36,850 nt of DNA from Bacteroidales bacterium (GTDB taxonomy: Bacteria > Bacteroidota > Bacteroidia > Bacteroidales > Muribaculaceae): the NCBI GenBank assembly GCA_014800795.1, contig JAAVFL010000012.1:1-36850 (forward strand), in the 5' to 3' direction. This document shows positions 9,401 to 19,192 of the stretch, one piece after another. How positions within the stretch are numbered: position 1 is the first letter of the stretch; each line of letters starts with the position of its first letter. Under the pieces are notes generated by a model that was not told the DNA's origin, searched no databases, and was given only the letters and a program-made list of their open reading frames with translations. Position numbers and translations under genes: made by a program.

Positions 9401-10562
9401 CAGCCGGTTCATCGCGTAATTGGAGATCGATCCTTTCAAGTGTCAGCAAAAGAGCACCTGACACACTGAAGATTTCTGCTTCTTTCTGATTCACCGGACG
9501 GGCACTTTCAGCTTCCTCCAAGGCCAACAGTAGCTCTGTTTCACGAACATTTTCCGGACAGGACATGCGCGTTGAAATCAGATTACAGAATTGCATTGAA
9601 TCATGTTTATCAGGATCTATAAAAAGATCACCATTGAATATATTGCAGCCTGTATTTCCATGAATCCGATGTTCTATCACATCGATTGTTATTGATGCCT
9701 CTTCTGTCATCGGCGTTCCATTAATTGCAGTTATGCGCCATGCACCATTGAGGAAATCCATATTCAAACGTTTCAAGACGATCAGTGGAGCATCCCCTTC
9801 CGACGGAAGAAGATCAAGATATGTCACAGATCCGTCCTGGCGGATAGCGAAACATGACACATCACTTAGTGCCAAATTAATAAGATGTTCGAATGGCACA
9901 TCACTACAGAGTTTCTGAGTGGATATTATATTGTCGAGCGATATCTGCCCTTTTGCGCTTACATCAAGATCACCATTAATATAATTACAGCCGTTCGTGC
10001 CATAAAAACGCCGGTTCTTAAGATCAAAGTTAATATAAGGGCGTTCCTCGCCATCGACAATATTGTTGCGGACACTATATATTGTCCAATCGCCGGCGAT
10101 TGAAAATTCGCCGGATATCTGATTCACAACTGCAAGAACGGGCACTGTATCTCCGGTAAGTCCAATCTGATTCACGACTTGCGCATCGTCGAGACTATTC
10201 TTTTCGACATCTTTTCTTGCGGCATCCAGTTCTTTTTTGGAGACCGAAGAAGATGAATTTGAACCCTTCTTTTTCTGTCGTTTAGTTTTTACAGCCTTTC
10301 CCGACGCTAGATTTACCGAATCATTTTTAACTGACTGCTTTGTAGGTGGAGCAAGAACCGGACCCGAGTGAGCCGATTGTATAGAGCGTGACGCAATCTC
10401 CAAGCTATCATCTGGCTCAGAAATTTTTCCTGATGAACCTTTAAACACCAACTTCTTCGACTGTTCAAATAAATTCTGCGATTGCTCGAGAAGTGAACAT
10501 GAAGAAACTACAGTAAGTAAGAGTAATGTAACAAGCAGTATGGCGGTTTTGTGTAATGACAT
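9387..10562 (-). CDS. Lipoprotein with two tandem META domains
   Basis: 391-residue predicted lipoprotein. Residues 1-21 are a hydrophobic signal ending in TVVSSC, so Cys22 is the likely lipidation site. A Ser/Lys-rich linker (about residues 35-130, including KTKRQKKKGSNSSSSVSKKE) leads to two repeats of the META (DUF306/HslJ-like) fold: the first around GDWTIYSVR...RRFYGTNGCNYINGDL, the second around GAWRITAINGTPM...HRIHGNTGCNIFNGDL. Each contains the hallmark G-x-x-GCN-x-x-NG. HslJ-type proteins are linked to heat and novobiocin tolerance in E. coli, but the function here is unknown. The first repeat keeps NFDLKNRRFYG and the second TIDVIEHRIHG, so they look like an old internal duplication. 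A candidate promoter is at 10623-10630. Confidence 0.85.
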   Translation of the reverse strand: MSLHKTAILLVTLLLLTVVSSCSLLEQSQNLFEQSKKLVFKGSSGKISEPDDSLEIASRSIQSAHSGPVLAPPTKQSVKNDSVNLASGKAVKTKRQKKKGSNSSSSVSKKELDAARKDVEKNSLDDAQVVNQIGLTGDTVPVLAVVNQISGEFSIAGDWTIYSVRNNIVDGEERPYINFDLKNRRFYGTNGCNYINGDLDVSAKGQISLDNIISTQKLCSDVPFEHLINLALSDVSCFAIRQDGSVTYLDLLPSEGDAPLIVLKRLNMDFLNGAWRITAINGTPMTEEASITIDVIEHRIHGNTGCNIFNGDLFIDPDKHDSMQFCNLISTRMSCPENVRETELLLALEEAESARPVNQKEAEIFSVSGALLLTLERIDLQLRDEPADSVE

Positions 10563-10622
10563 GCAATATCGTTTTTATAATCCCTTAATATCGGGATAGG
10601 CCTAGTGAAACGTTTACTTTTA

Positions 10623-10630
10623 CAAAGCTA
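10623..10630 (-). promoter_or_regulatory. Candidate -7 element for the META lipoprotein gene
   Basis: CAAAGCTA on the plus strand is TAGCTTTG on the minus strand (TAnnTTTG). It is 60 bp upstream of the ATG at 10562. The leader would contain a small hairpin (ATCCC/GGGAT, 10580-10597). No clear -33. Confidence 0.45.
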
Positions 10631-10675
10631 ACAAAAAACTGTTGACCACAGATAGTCGCTATACTACTTTTTTAT

Positions 10676-10683
10676 TATATTTG
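10676..10683 (+). promoter_or_regulatory. Candidate -7 element for the GH2 gene
   Basis: TATATTTG matches TAnnTTTG. It lies 126 bp upstream of the GH2 ATG and about 45 bp from the divergent META -7 element, so the two promoters share a control region. No -33 match at 19-21 bp. The leader includes a near-perfect 10-base tandem repeat at 10751-10770 (TTCTTATAGC, TTCTTATAGT). Confidence 0.5.
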
Positions 10684-10809
10684 CAAAAATTTAGAATTGC
10701 ATATCGTCTGAGTCGGGCTTGAAATGCATTCTCGACAAGCTGCCTTCTATTTCTTATAGCTTCTTATAGTTAATGAATCAGCTAAAATACGATTTATAAC
10801 CCTACTTCC

Positions 10810-13338
10810 ATGAAAAAACTTATGATAAAATGCCACATTACCACAATGGGGTGTCTCTACATTCTGGTATTTGCAATAATAATTACAGCTGTACCCTCCA
10901 TACATGCACGTACGCGACAAGCTCTACAGTATGGCTGGAAGTTTGCAAAAACGGACACGGCAGGCGCCCAACGTGAATGGCAGAATGTAAGAGTGCCTCA
11001 TGACTGGGCTATTCATGAACCTTTTTCACGGAAACATGACTTACAGATTGTTGCCGTCGAGCAGAACGGCGAAACAGAAAAAACTGAAAAGACAGGTCGC
11101 ACAGGGGGGCTTCCATATATGGGAAGAGGTGTATACACGAAGAATTTCGATGTCCAAGATACTACAAATCGGACATTTACTTTTCTGTTCGACGGTGTTA
11201 TGAGCAATCCTCAAGTTTCCGTAAACGGACAACACGTGGGCAACTGGGCGTATGGATATAATTCATTTTATATCAATATCCCTGACGGCATAATACATCC
11301 TGGCGAGAATAATATTACTGTGGAAGTTGAAAACAAGCCACAATCATCACGCTGGTATCCCGGTGCCGGACTATATCGTAACGTCCACCTTATCACAACA
11401 TCTAAAGTGCATATCCCGGTATGGGGTACGTACATAACCACACCATACGTATCCGATAATGAAGCCTCTGTAAAACTTATAACGACGATTACAGGTGCCT
11501 CCAAAGGGAAAGCGATTCTGGCCAATACTGAAATAACGGATGAAGCCGGTAATGTTGTAGCCAAGAATGTATCGACATATTATGCGCACCAACAACCATT
11601 TACCCAGCAATTTCTCGTTAAAAGCCCAAAGCTGTGGTCACCGGAATCACCTAATCTATATGTAGCCCGAACTACCTTGAGTATTGACAGCATAGAAGTT
11701 GACAGCTATTCCACACGTTTCGGTATACGCTCCATTCAATACATACCTGAGAAAGGATTTTTCCTGAACGGGAAATACACAAAGTTCAAAGGTGTATGCA
11801 ACCATCATGACCTCGGTCCTCTTGGGGCGGCAGTCAACCGGGCAGCACTACGACATCAGATTAAAATGCTGAAGGATATGGGTGCGAATGCAATACGGAC
11901 ATCCCATAACATGCCCGCTCCGGAACTGGTGGAACTATGCGACGAAATGGGTATGATGGTTCTGTTGGAACCGTTCGATGACTGGGGTTATAGTCCGAAA
12001 AGTCCTAACGGATACGGCGCCATCTTCAATGAGTGGGCCGAGAAAGATATGATGAACATGCTTCACAATTTTCGTAATAACGCCTCAGTTGTTATGTGGA
12101 GCATAGGCAATGAAGTTCCAAGCCAATGGGGACCGGACGGTGTACAGGAACTCCAGATGCTTCTCGACATTGTCCACAGAGAGGATCCTACACGCCCCGC
12201 AACATGCGGAATGAACGATATTGGCGCAGTTATGGGAAACGGTTTTGCGGCTGCCCTCGACATTCCCGGATTCAACTATAAACCCCAATTTTATGAATGG
12301 GCATACAACACTCTTCCTCAAAAGATAATATTAGGTTCAGAGACAGCAAGTACGGTATCGTCACGAGGGTGCTACATGTTCCCCGCAGAATTGAAAGCGA
12401 ATGCCACATACCATGGCAACCAGTCATCCTCCTACGATACCGAATTCTGCTATTGGAGCAACATTCCTGATATTGATTTTGCTGCTGATGAGGACTATCC
12501 CTGGATGATAGGTCAGTTCGTGTGGACCGGATTCGATTATCTCGGTGAACCAACTCCCTATGATACGGATGCATGGCCAAGTCATTCAAGTGTTTTCGGT
12601 ATAATAGATCTCGCGTCCATTCCCAAAGACCGATATTACCTTTACCGCTCACAGTGGAACACTGATTCACCGACGCTTCACATACTTCCACATTGGAACT
12701 GGAAGGGACGCGAAGGCTTGGTAACACCTGTGATGGTATATGCCTCATACCCCAAAGCCGAACTTTTCATAAACGGAGTATCTCAAGGGATAAAAGAGAA
12801 AAGTAATACCGGAAATAAAGCCGGAGCTGACTGTAATAATGACGGATCCAGCGACAAGACAATTCTGCCGGACGCTCAGACTGCAATGAATCGTTTCCGA
12901 CTTATATGGGATGAAGCAGTCTATCATCCGGGTGAAGTCAGAGTGGTGGCATATGACGAGAATGATAATCCTGTGGATGAAACGATTATCCGCACCGCCG
13001 GGAAAGCACATCATTTAGTGCTTACACCTGATCGAACAACAATTGATGCCGATGGTAATGACCTTGTATATGTAACCATTCAGATTGCTGATAAAAATGG
13101 GAATATTATTCCGGACGACGCAAGAATGGTAAATTTCAAAGTTTCCGGAGCCGCAGAATTCCTTGCTACAGCCAATGGTGATCCGACAAGTCTGTTGCCT
13201 TTCGACCAACCGAAGATGAAGCTCTTCTCGGGAGCGGCCACCGCAATACTTAGGGCATCCGATACCCCCGGGGAGGCTACTCTCACAGTCACAGCATCCG
13301 GTGTTAAACCCGCTACCGCGACAATAGGTGTCCGCTGA
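10810..13338 (+). CDS. Secreted glycoside hydrolase family 2 beta-galactosidase
   Basis: 842-residue exported enzyme. The signal peptide covers about residues 1-33 (hydrophobic core YILVFAIIITAV, cleavage near SIHA), so it is likely periplasmic. Domain order: GH2 sugar-binding jelly roll (WKFAKTD... to SRWYPGAGLYRNVHL), immunoglobulin-like domain, TIM barrel from about residue 310, then a DUF4982-like segment (VMVYASYPKAELFINGVSQG) and a C-terminal Ig-like/invasin-type domain (LVLTPDRTTIDADGNDLVYVTI). The acid/base is Glu435 in WSIGNE and the nucleophile Glu511 in LGSETAS. The architecture matches Bacteroidetes beta-galactosidases; beta-galactosidase activity is inferred, supported by galK and galE downstream. 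Beta-mannosidase or beta-glucuronidase are less likely from the motifs. Confidence 0.88.
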   Translation: MKKLMIKCHITTMGCLYILVFAIIITAVPSIHARTRQALQYGWKFAKTDTAGAQREWQNVRVPHDWAIHEPFSRKHDLQIVAVEQNGETEKTEKTGRTGGLPYMGRGVYTKNFDVQDTTNRTFTFLFDGVMSNPQVSVNGQHVGNWAYGYNSFYINIPDGIIHPGENNITVEVENKPQSSRWYPGAGLYRNVHLITTSKVHIPVWGTYITTPYVSDNEASVKLITTITGASKGKAILANTEITDEAGNVVAKNVSTYYAHQQPFTQQFLVKSPKLWSPESPNLYVARTTLSIDSIEVDSYSTRFGIRSIQYIPEKGFFLNGKYTKFKGVCNHHDLGPLGAAVNRAALRHQIKMLKDMGANAIRTSHNMPAPELVELCDEMGMMVLLEPFDDWGYSPKSPNGYGAIFNEWAEKDMMNMLHNFRNNASVVMWSIGNEVPSQWGPDGVQELQMLLDIVHREDPTRPATCGMNDIGAVMGNGFAAALDIPGFNYKPQFYEWAYNTLPQKIILGSETASTVSSRGCYMFPAELKANATYHGNQSSSYDTEFCYWSNIPDIDFAADEDYPWMIGQFVWTGFDYLGEPTPYDTDAWPSHSSVFGIIDLASIPKDRYYLYRSQWNTDSPTLHILPHWNWKGREGLVTPVMVYASYPKAELFINGVSQGIKEKSNTGNKAGADCNNDGSSDKTILPDAQTAMNRFRLIWDEAVYHPGEVRVVAYDENDNPVDETIIRTAGKAHHLVLTPDRTTIDADGNDLVYVTIQIADKNGNIIPDDARMVNFKVSGAAEFLATANGDPTSLLPFDQPKMKLFSGAATAILRASDTPGEATLTVTASGVKPATATIGVR

Positions 13339-13369
13339 TTTCCCTAATATAATATTCATACAATTATTG

Positions 13370-13423
13370 AAAAATGTTCCGAAAGAAGCATTTTGCCGAA
13401 TTCGGAGCATTTTTCGGCTTTTT
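13370..13423 (+). terminator. Terminator after the GH2 gene with two alternative stems
   Basis: A 14-bp stem with one G-T pair forms between 13370-13383 (AAAAATGTTCCGAA) and 13401-13414 (TTCGGAGCATTTTT). An overlapping alternative stem GCCGAA (13395-13400) with TTCGGC (13413-13418) is followed immediately by TTTTT (13419-13423), a classic intrinsic terminator layout. Confidence 0.75.
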
Positions 13424-13451
13424 AAGTATAGGATTATTAATTTATAATTTG

Positions 13452-13459
13452 TAAATTTG
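13452..13459 (+). promoter_or_regulatory. Candidate -7 element for galK
   Basis: TAAATTTG matches TAnnTTTG. It follows the GH2 terminator and precedes the galK ATG by 121 bp, indicating that galK has its own promoter. No -33 match at the expected distance. Confidence 0.5.
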
Positions 13460-13580
13460 CCTTCGTAAAACCAGAAGCCATTTATAGAGATGAGCTGTGC
13501 GCATCTTCTCTGCCGGTTTCTTATAAGAATAAAAATTTAACAGATAACTATCCTCAAATCTAAAACTATATAAAAATCTT

Positions 13581-14717
13581 ATGGAAGAAAAGATCAAAGG
13601 CATTTTCGCCGAGAAATTTGGAGAACCCGGAACCCTGTACGCATCAGCCGGTCGTATCAATCTCATCGGCGAGCATACCGATTACAACGGCGGCTTCGTA
13701 TTCCCCGGTGCCATCGACAAGATCATCATGGCAGAAATCAAGCCTAACGGCACAGACAAAGTGCGCGTTTACTCGATCGACATCAATGAATATGCCGAAT
13801 TCGGTCTCAAGGAAGAAGATGCTCCAAAACAGCAGTGGGCAAGATATATATTCGGAGTGTGCCGCGAAATCCAGAAGCGAGGCGGCAAAGTAGAAGGTTT
13901 CGATGCAGTATTCGCAGGTAATGTACCCCTCGGTGCTGGTCTCAGTTCGTCTGCCGCCCTCGAAAGCTGCTTTGCTTTCGCACTCAATGATCTCTTCAAC
14001 GGTAACACTATAGACAAATTCGAACTGGCACGCATCGGTCAGTCAACCGAACACAACTACTGCGGCGTAAACTGCGGTATCATGGATCAGTTCGCTTCAG
14101 TATTCGGAAAGAAAGATCATCTGATGCGTCTTGATTGCCGGTCTATGGAATTCGAATATTTCCCCTTCAACATCGAAGGATACAAACTCGTTCTTCTTGA
14201 CTCAAAGGTAAAACATGCACTTGTTGATTCACCTTACAACAAACGTCGTCAGTCCTGCGAGAATGTTGCTGCAAAGCTCGGTGTAGAAACCCTCCGCGAT
14301 GCAACCATGGAGATGCTCAACTCGATCAAGAGCGATATCTCTGCAGAGGATTATCTCCGCGCAAAGTATGTGATTGAAGAGAAACAGCGTGTACTCGATG
14401 TCTGCGATGCCCTTAAGGCAGGCGACTGCGAGACCGTTGGTAAGAAGATGTATGAGACTCACGAAGGTCTATCGAAAGACTATGAAGTATCATGCGAAGA
14501 ACTCGATTTCCTCAACGATATCGCCAAGGAATGCGGCGTAACAGGTTCACGTATCATGGGCGGAGGCTTCGGCGGATGTACTATCAACCTCGTAAAGAAC
14601 GAGAATTACGACAACTTCATCGCTACAGCCAAGACAAAATTCAACGAAAAATACGGTCACGAACCCGTAGTTTATCCCGTTGTCATCTCTGACGGCGCCC
14701 GTCGCGTAAGCGAATAA
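13581..14717 (+). CDS. galK: Galactokinase
   Basis: Phosphorylates alpha-D-galactose to galactose-1-phosphate with ATP, the entry step of the Leloir pathway; cytoplasmic GHMP kinase. The 378-residue length is typical. The substrate signature GRINLIGEHTDYNGG is at residues 24-38, the GHMP ATP loop PLGAGLSSSAALE at about 116-128, and the C-terminal MGGGFGG at about 326-332. The catalytic Asp is expected in CGIMDQFAS, which is present. The coding sequence is strongly biased to C-ending codons, like pgk, suggesting high expression. It follows the secreted GH2 enzyme after a terminator and a new promoter, and precedes a sugar nucleotidyltransferase and galE, which together would convert imported galactose into UDP-sugars. 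Confidence 0.98.
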   Translation: MEEKIKGIFAEKFGEPGTLYASAGRINLIGEHTDYNGGFVFPGAIDKIIMAEIKPNGTDKVRVYSIDINEYAEFGLKEEDAPKQQWARYIFGVCREIQKRGGKVEGFDAVFAGNVPLGAGLSSSAALESCFAFALNDLFNGNTIDKFELARIGQSTEHNYCGVNCGIMDQFASVFGKKDHLMRLDCRSMEFEYFPFNIEGYKLVLLDSKVKHALVDSPYNKRRQSCENVAAKLGVETLRDATMEMLNSIKSDISAEDYLRAKYVIEEKQRVLDVCDALKAGDCETVGKKMYETHEGLSKDYEVSCEELDFLNDIAKECGVTGSRIMGGGFGGCTINLVKNENYDNFIATAKTKFNEKYGHEPVVYPVVISDGARRVSE

Positions 14718-14731
14718 TCCCGATATAATCC

Positions 14732-14780
14732 ATGCCCCTGCGGAAGAGTAAGAATAATACCCTCTATCCGCAGGGTGCAT
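14732..14780 (+). other. Hairpin between galK and the nucleotidyltransferase gene
   Basis: CCCTGCGGA (14736-14744) pairs with TCCGCAGGG (14767-14775); ATGC/GCAT extends it to 13 bp around a one-base bulge. No T-run follows immediately. It could lower expression of the downstream genes or stabilise the galK message. Confidence 0.55.
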
Positions 14781-14827
14781 TGTGTTTACCACTCCACTTA
14801 CTAACAACATATCAATATTAAATAAGA

Positions 14828-15730
<903 letters not shown>

Positions 15731-15747
15731 TTCAGCCATCATCAAAT

Positions 15748-16782
15748 ATGAAACCAAGAATTCTGGTCACAGGAGGTACCGGCTATATAGGATCACACAC
15801 AGTTGTTGAACTTCAGAAAGCCGGCTATCCCGTAGTTATCATAGACAATCTGTCTAATTCAAACGCGGATGTTGTTGATGGCATAGAACGAATTACAGGC
15901 ATTAGACCTGATTTCGTTGAGGCGGACTGTACCGATATGGCAGCCGTACGCAATCTCTTTGACAACTATCCCGGTATCAAAGGCATTATAAATTTCGCTG
16001 CGAGCAAGGCTGTAGGTGAGTCAATGCATAAACCTGTGCTATATTACCGCAACAACCTTAACACTCTCATGAATCTGCTTGATATGATGGCAGAGCGCGA
16101 TGTGAAGGGAATCGTATTTTCTTCATCATGCACAGTTTACGGCGAACCAGACGTAAATCCTGTCACCGAGCAGTCTCCCATCAAGAAAGCCATGTCGCCA
16201 TACGGTAATACAAAGCAGATCTGCGAAGAGATAATTACCGATGTCATTAATGCCGGAGCACCATTCAAGAGCGTTATTCTTCGCTATTTCAATCCGGTAG
16301 GAGCTCATCCCAGTGCTGAAATCGGTGAACTTCCAAACGGTGTTCCACAGAATCTGATTCCATTCCTGACGCAGACCGCCATCGGCATACGTAAGGAACT
16401 GAGTGTATTCGGCGATGACTATAACACTCCGGACGGATCATGCATCCGCGATTATATAGATGTTGTGGATCTCGCTAAAGCTCATGTTATTGCTGTAGAA
16501 CGCATGCTTGACGACAAAAGCTCCGAAAACATTGAGATCTTCAACCTCGGAACAGGCAATGGTCTGTCAGTTCTGCAACTTATCAATACCTTTGAAAGCG
16601 CAACCGGTGTAAAAGTTCCTCACAAGATAGTGGGACGTCGCGCAGGTGACATTGAAAAGGTGTGGGCTGATCCGCGTCATGCCAACGAGGTTCTCGGTTG
16701 GAAAGCTGAAACTCCAATTGCCGATACCATGCGCTCTGCATGGGCCTGGCAATGCAAACTCCGTGAACGCGGCATAATGTAA
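15748..16782 (+). CDS. galE: UDP-glucose 4-epimerase
   Basis: Interconverts UDP-galactose and UDP-glucose with bound NAD; extended short-chain dehydrogenase fold. The 344-residue length is typical. The NAD loop GGTGYIGSH is at residues 9-17, the active-site Ser/Thr is in SSSCTVYG, and the Tyr-x-x-x-Lys pair is Y152-K156 in SPYGNTK. NPVGAHPSAEIGE and YIDVVDLAKAH are further GalE hallmarks that separate it from 4,6-dehydratases. It overlaps no neighbour and lies 17 bp after the nucleotidyltransferase gene, so the two are almost certainly co-transcribed. A long perfect hairpin follows. UDP-GlcNAc may also be a substrate; this cannot be judged here. Confidence 0.96.
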   Translation: MKPRILVTGGTGYIGSHTVVELQKAGYPVVIIDNLSNSNADVVDGIERITGIRPDFVEADCTDMAAVRNLFDNYPGIKGIINFAASKAVGESMHKPVLYYRNNLNTLMNLLDMMAERDVKGIVFSSSCTVYGEPDVNPVTEQSPIKKAMSPYGNTKQICEEIITDVINAGAPFKSVILRYFNPVGAHPSAEIGELPNGVPQNLIPFLTQTAIGIRKELSVFGDDYNTPDGSCIRDYIDVVDLAKAHVIAVERMLDDKSSENIEIFNLGTGNGLSVLQLINTFESATGVKVPHKIVGRRAGDIEKVWADPRHANEVLGWKAETPIADTMRSAWAWQCKLRERGIM

Positions 16783-16802
16783 CATCTGTCATAAACTGAA
16801 TC

Positions 16803-16844
16803 ACAGAACTCATTCACATCTGACCGGATGTGAATGAGTTCTGT
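16803..16844 (+). terminator. Long perfect hairpin closing the gal operon
   Basis: An 18-bp perfect inverted repeat: left arm 16803-16820, right arm 16827-16844, loop TGACCG. It lies 20 bp after the galE stop. The tail (TCAACTTG) has few Ts, so termination strength is uncertain, but position and stem length fit a terminator insulating galE from murI. Confidence 0.7.
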
Positions 16845-16886
16845 TCAACTTGAAAACTCATACGCATAAGTAGCTCATTATTCCGG

Positions 16887-17717
16887 ATGAACAAAAAATA
16901 TAACGGTGCGATAGGTATTTTTGATTCCGGTTACGGAGGTCTGACAATACTCGACGAGATAAAGAAACGTCTGCCTGATCATGACTATATATATCTCGGA
17001 GATAATGCACGGACACCATATGGCACCCGCTCATTCAATATCGTATACCGTTTCACACTTGAAGCAGTCAAGTACCTTTTCAAACAAGGATGTCCACTTG
17101 TTATTCTGGCTTGTAATACCGCATCGGCCAAAGCACTGCGGACTATTCAACAACACGATCTGCCGGATATAGATCCGACCCGCCGTGTTCTCGGTGTAAT
17201 ACGTCCTACAGTTGAGCAACTTGGCAAACATACACAGACAGGACACATCGGTATTTTCGGTACTCCGGGTACCATACAGAGCGAAAGCTACAATATGGAA
17301 ATATCAAAACTATATCCCGGATTTAAGGCCGTGGGACATGCTTGTCCGATGTGGGTTCCACTAATTGAAAACGGCGAGGCATCGCACCCCGGAGCTGACT
17401 ATTTTGTAAAGCAGGAAGTTGACCGCTTGTTAGATAAAGATCCTGAAATCGACACTATTATCTTAGGATGTACACATTATCCCCTTCTTTACGACAAGAT
17501 CCGGCGTTATGTTCCTGAAGAGATTTCCTTACTATGTCAGGGAAACATAGTCGCGGAAAGTCTGGCGGACTACCTGGAGCGGCATACAGGTCTGGAAAAG
17601 AGGTTGAGCCACGGACATACAACCACATATCTTACCACAGAGAATTCTTCAAAATTCTCAGCTATGGCATCTATATTTCTCAATCAGCCTGTTGAGGCAA
17701 CAACTGTAGAGATTTAA
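16887..17717 (+). CDS. murI: Glutamate racemase
   Basis: Makes D-glutamate for peptidoglycan by two-base racemisation. The 276-residue protein has the expected N-terminal IGIFDSGYGGLT with Asp13-Ser14, the first catalytic cysteine Cys76 in LACNTASAKALR and the second, Cys195, in ILGCTHYPLL. GDNARTPYG, another substrate-binding segment, is present. The start at 16887 gives the normal N-terminus (MNKKYNGAIGIFDSG). No TAnnTTTG element is seen between the galE hairpin and the start, so the promoter is not identified. The gene ends five bases from comF on the opposite strand, leaving no room for a separate terminator. Confidence 0.97.
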   Translation: MNKKYNGAIGIFDSGYGGLTILDEIKKRLPDHDYIYLGDNARTPYGTRSFNIVYRFTLEAVKYLFKQGCPLVILACNTASAKALRTIQQHDLPDIDPTRRVLGVIRPTVEQLGKHTQTGHIGIFGTPGTIQSESYNMEISKLYPGFKAVGHACPMWVPLIENGEASHPGADYFVKQEVDRLLDKDPEIDTIILGCTHYPLLYDKIRRYVPEEISLLCQGNIVAESLADYLERHTGLEKRLSHGHTTTYLTTENSSKFSAMASIFLNQPVEATTVEI

Positions 17718-17722
17718 GCCTT

Positions 17723-18445
17723 TCAGGAAAAAGCCGTGTGTGCGAGGGATAACAAGGAGAGTTTCGCAGATGGAACCACCTTTCTGATAGCTGACGAACA
17801 TGCAGCTACGGTGCCTCCGGTCGTCACGATATCATCGACAAGAAGTATATGTTTACCGGCTAATTCCTCGGGATTACTCAAACGAAAAATATCTGATGGA
17901 AGTGTCGCTCGCTCAGCTGACGATCTTCTGGTCTGAGTTTTGTGAGGTTTGATAGCCTCAAGATTATACACAACGGGAATACCTGTAGCCATAAAAATTC
18001 CCTGTGCTATCTCCTCCGACTGATTGAAGCGACGACGAAATTTTTTCCATCTGTACATCGGGACCGGAACAATACAGTCGATTCCATCGAAAAAATCCGT
18101 ATGGATCAATTCTTTAGCAAATCTTTCACCTAAAGACCTGTCGATCTCCGGATGACCATTATATTTCGATTTCTTTAGCATTGCCGCATATCCAGATCCT
18201 TTCGTATAATAGAACATTGAAGCCATACGATATATTCTGGCCTCTGATGTCATTTTCATAACTGGTGAGGCATTTGGAAGAATATGAAAATTTGTACGTG
18301 GCAACCGCCCCAGACAATGCAGACACATTATTTCCTCCCCCGACACCAGAGCTCTACCACAGACCTCACATGTCTTTGGAAAAATTATATCGACAAGGGC
18401 TTCCCACCACTGTCTGACGAAGCTCAGGTAACTTTTCATTTCCAT
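17723..18445 (-). CDS. ComF family phosphoribosyltransferase-like protein
   Basis: 240-residue protein of the ComF/GntX family. The N-terminus has a zinc-ribbon: CEVCG then CLHC (Cys-x2-Cys twice), followed by a phosphoribosyltransferase core with VPVPMYRWKKFRRRFNQSEEIA and the PRPP loop ILLVDDIVTTGGT near the C-terminus. ComF helps DNA import in naturally competent bacteria; in Bacteroidetes a role in competence or DNA handling is unproven. I placed the start at the ATG at 18445 (MEMKSYLSF); an upstream in-frame TTG at 18460 would overlap the recX stop. It lies 11 bp after recX and is probably in the same transcript. Confidence 0.88.
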   Translation of the reverse strand: MEMKSYLSFVRQWWEALVDIIFPKTCEVCGRALVSGEEIMCLHCLGRLPRTNFHILPNASPVMKMTSEARIYRMASMFYYTKGSGYAAMLKKSKYNGHPEIDRSLGERFAKELIHTDFFDGIDCIVPVPMYRWKKFRRRFNQSEEIAQGIFMATGIPVVYNLEAIKPHKTQTRRSSAERATLPSDIFRLSNPEELAGKHILLVDDIVTTGGTVAACSSAIRKVVPSAKLSLLSLAHTAFS

Positions 18446-18456
18446 GTGTATCGTGG

Positions 18457-18966
18457 TCAATAAATATCAGAATGACCGAGCTGCTCAGGCCAGACTCGTT
18501 CGTTGCGGATAATATCTGTAATCAATGAAGTTTCAAAACCTCTCGAAGCTACAGAGCGGAATAGTTTAGTGCGTCCATCATACGTATTACCCTCTGCTAT
18601 GCGGGCTGCTTTCGCCCGCATCAGTGAAATCAATCCGTCACGATACTCAGAGTCATCAATTTCCGACAGGGCATCATATATTATATCGCGCGCTATTCGC
18701 TTCGACATCAGTCCGACCACTATTTTTCTTCTCCCCCATCTGTTATACCTCATCTTATCGCGCACGTACGCGGCTGCAAAACGACGGTTGTCATAAAAGC
18801 GTAATTTTAACAATCCCGACAGAATAGCCTCAATATCGTCGGGCGATATATTCCATCGTCGCAACTTATCTCTTAGTTCCCATTCACAGTGCTCCGAACG
18901 CGCACAAAGGTTTTCTAGACGAATGCGCGCGTTCTCGGGAGTAACAGTTTTTGGCTTTAAGGACAT
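18457..18966 (-). CDS. recX: RecX family regulatory protein
   Basis: RecX proteins bind RecA filaments and usually inhibit them. The 169-residue protein shows the three-helix repeats of the family: LENLCARSEHCEWELRDKLRRWNIS, then LKLRFYDNRRFAAAYVRDKMRYNRWGRRKIVVGL, then a third helical repeat towards SVASRGFETSLITDIIR. RFYDNRRFAAAYV and NRWGRRKI are conserved RecX patterns. The start at 18966 is the only suitable ATG. It is upstream of comF. recA is not in the window. Confidence 0.9.
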   Translation of the reverse strand: MSLKPKTVTPENARIRLENLCARSEHCEWELRDKLRRWNISPDDIEAILSGLLKLRFYDNRRFAAAYVRDKMRYNRWGRRKIVVGLMSKRIARDIIYDALSEIDDSEYRDGLISLMRAKAARIAEGNTYDGRTKLFRSVASRGFETSLITDIIRNERVWPEQLGHSDIY

Positions 18967-18994
18967 TAGGTATCAACTTTATATTATACTCCGA

Positions 18995-19026
18995 CAAATT
19001 TTGCAATGAGTCCTAATCGGCCTCAA
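18995..19026 (-). promoter_or_regulatory. Weak candidate promoter for recX
   Basis: On the minus strand AAAATTTG (19002-18995) is one mismatch from TAnnTTTG, with TTG at 19026-19024 about 21 bp upstream. Transcription would start near 18988, about 22 nt before the recX ATG. Confidence 0.3.
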
Positions 19027-19192
19027 TACATTACTAAATTAGTCATGAAAATTATTTTATATTATCTATGAGTAGACTTTCCGTATGATTTTATTCAAAG
19101 ATGAAGGAATATGCGTGGCGAGCTACATGATTGAATATAGGAGGAAAAGTCGGCGGAAGGATTTTGTGGATGATATAAAGTCCTGTGATATA

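Noticed and set aside
11041-11130. Low-complexity Glu/Thr/Gly/Lys stretch in the GH2 enzyme
   Set aside because: It looked like an insertion, but a similar NGE-x-EKTGRTGG segment is a normal part of Bacteroidetes GH2 proteins near the N-terminal sugar-binding domain.
18446-18460. TTG start for comF overlapping the recX stop
   Set aside because: A nearby ATG at 18445 gives a normal ComF N-terminus without overlap.
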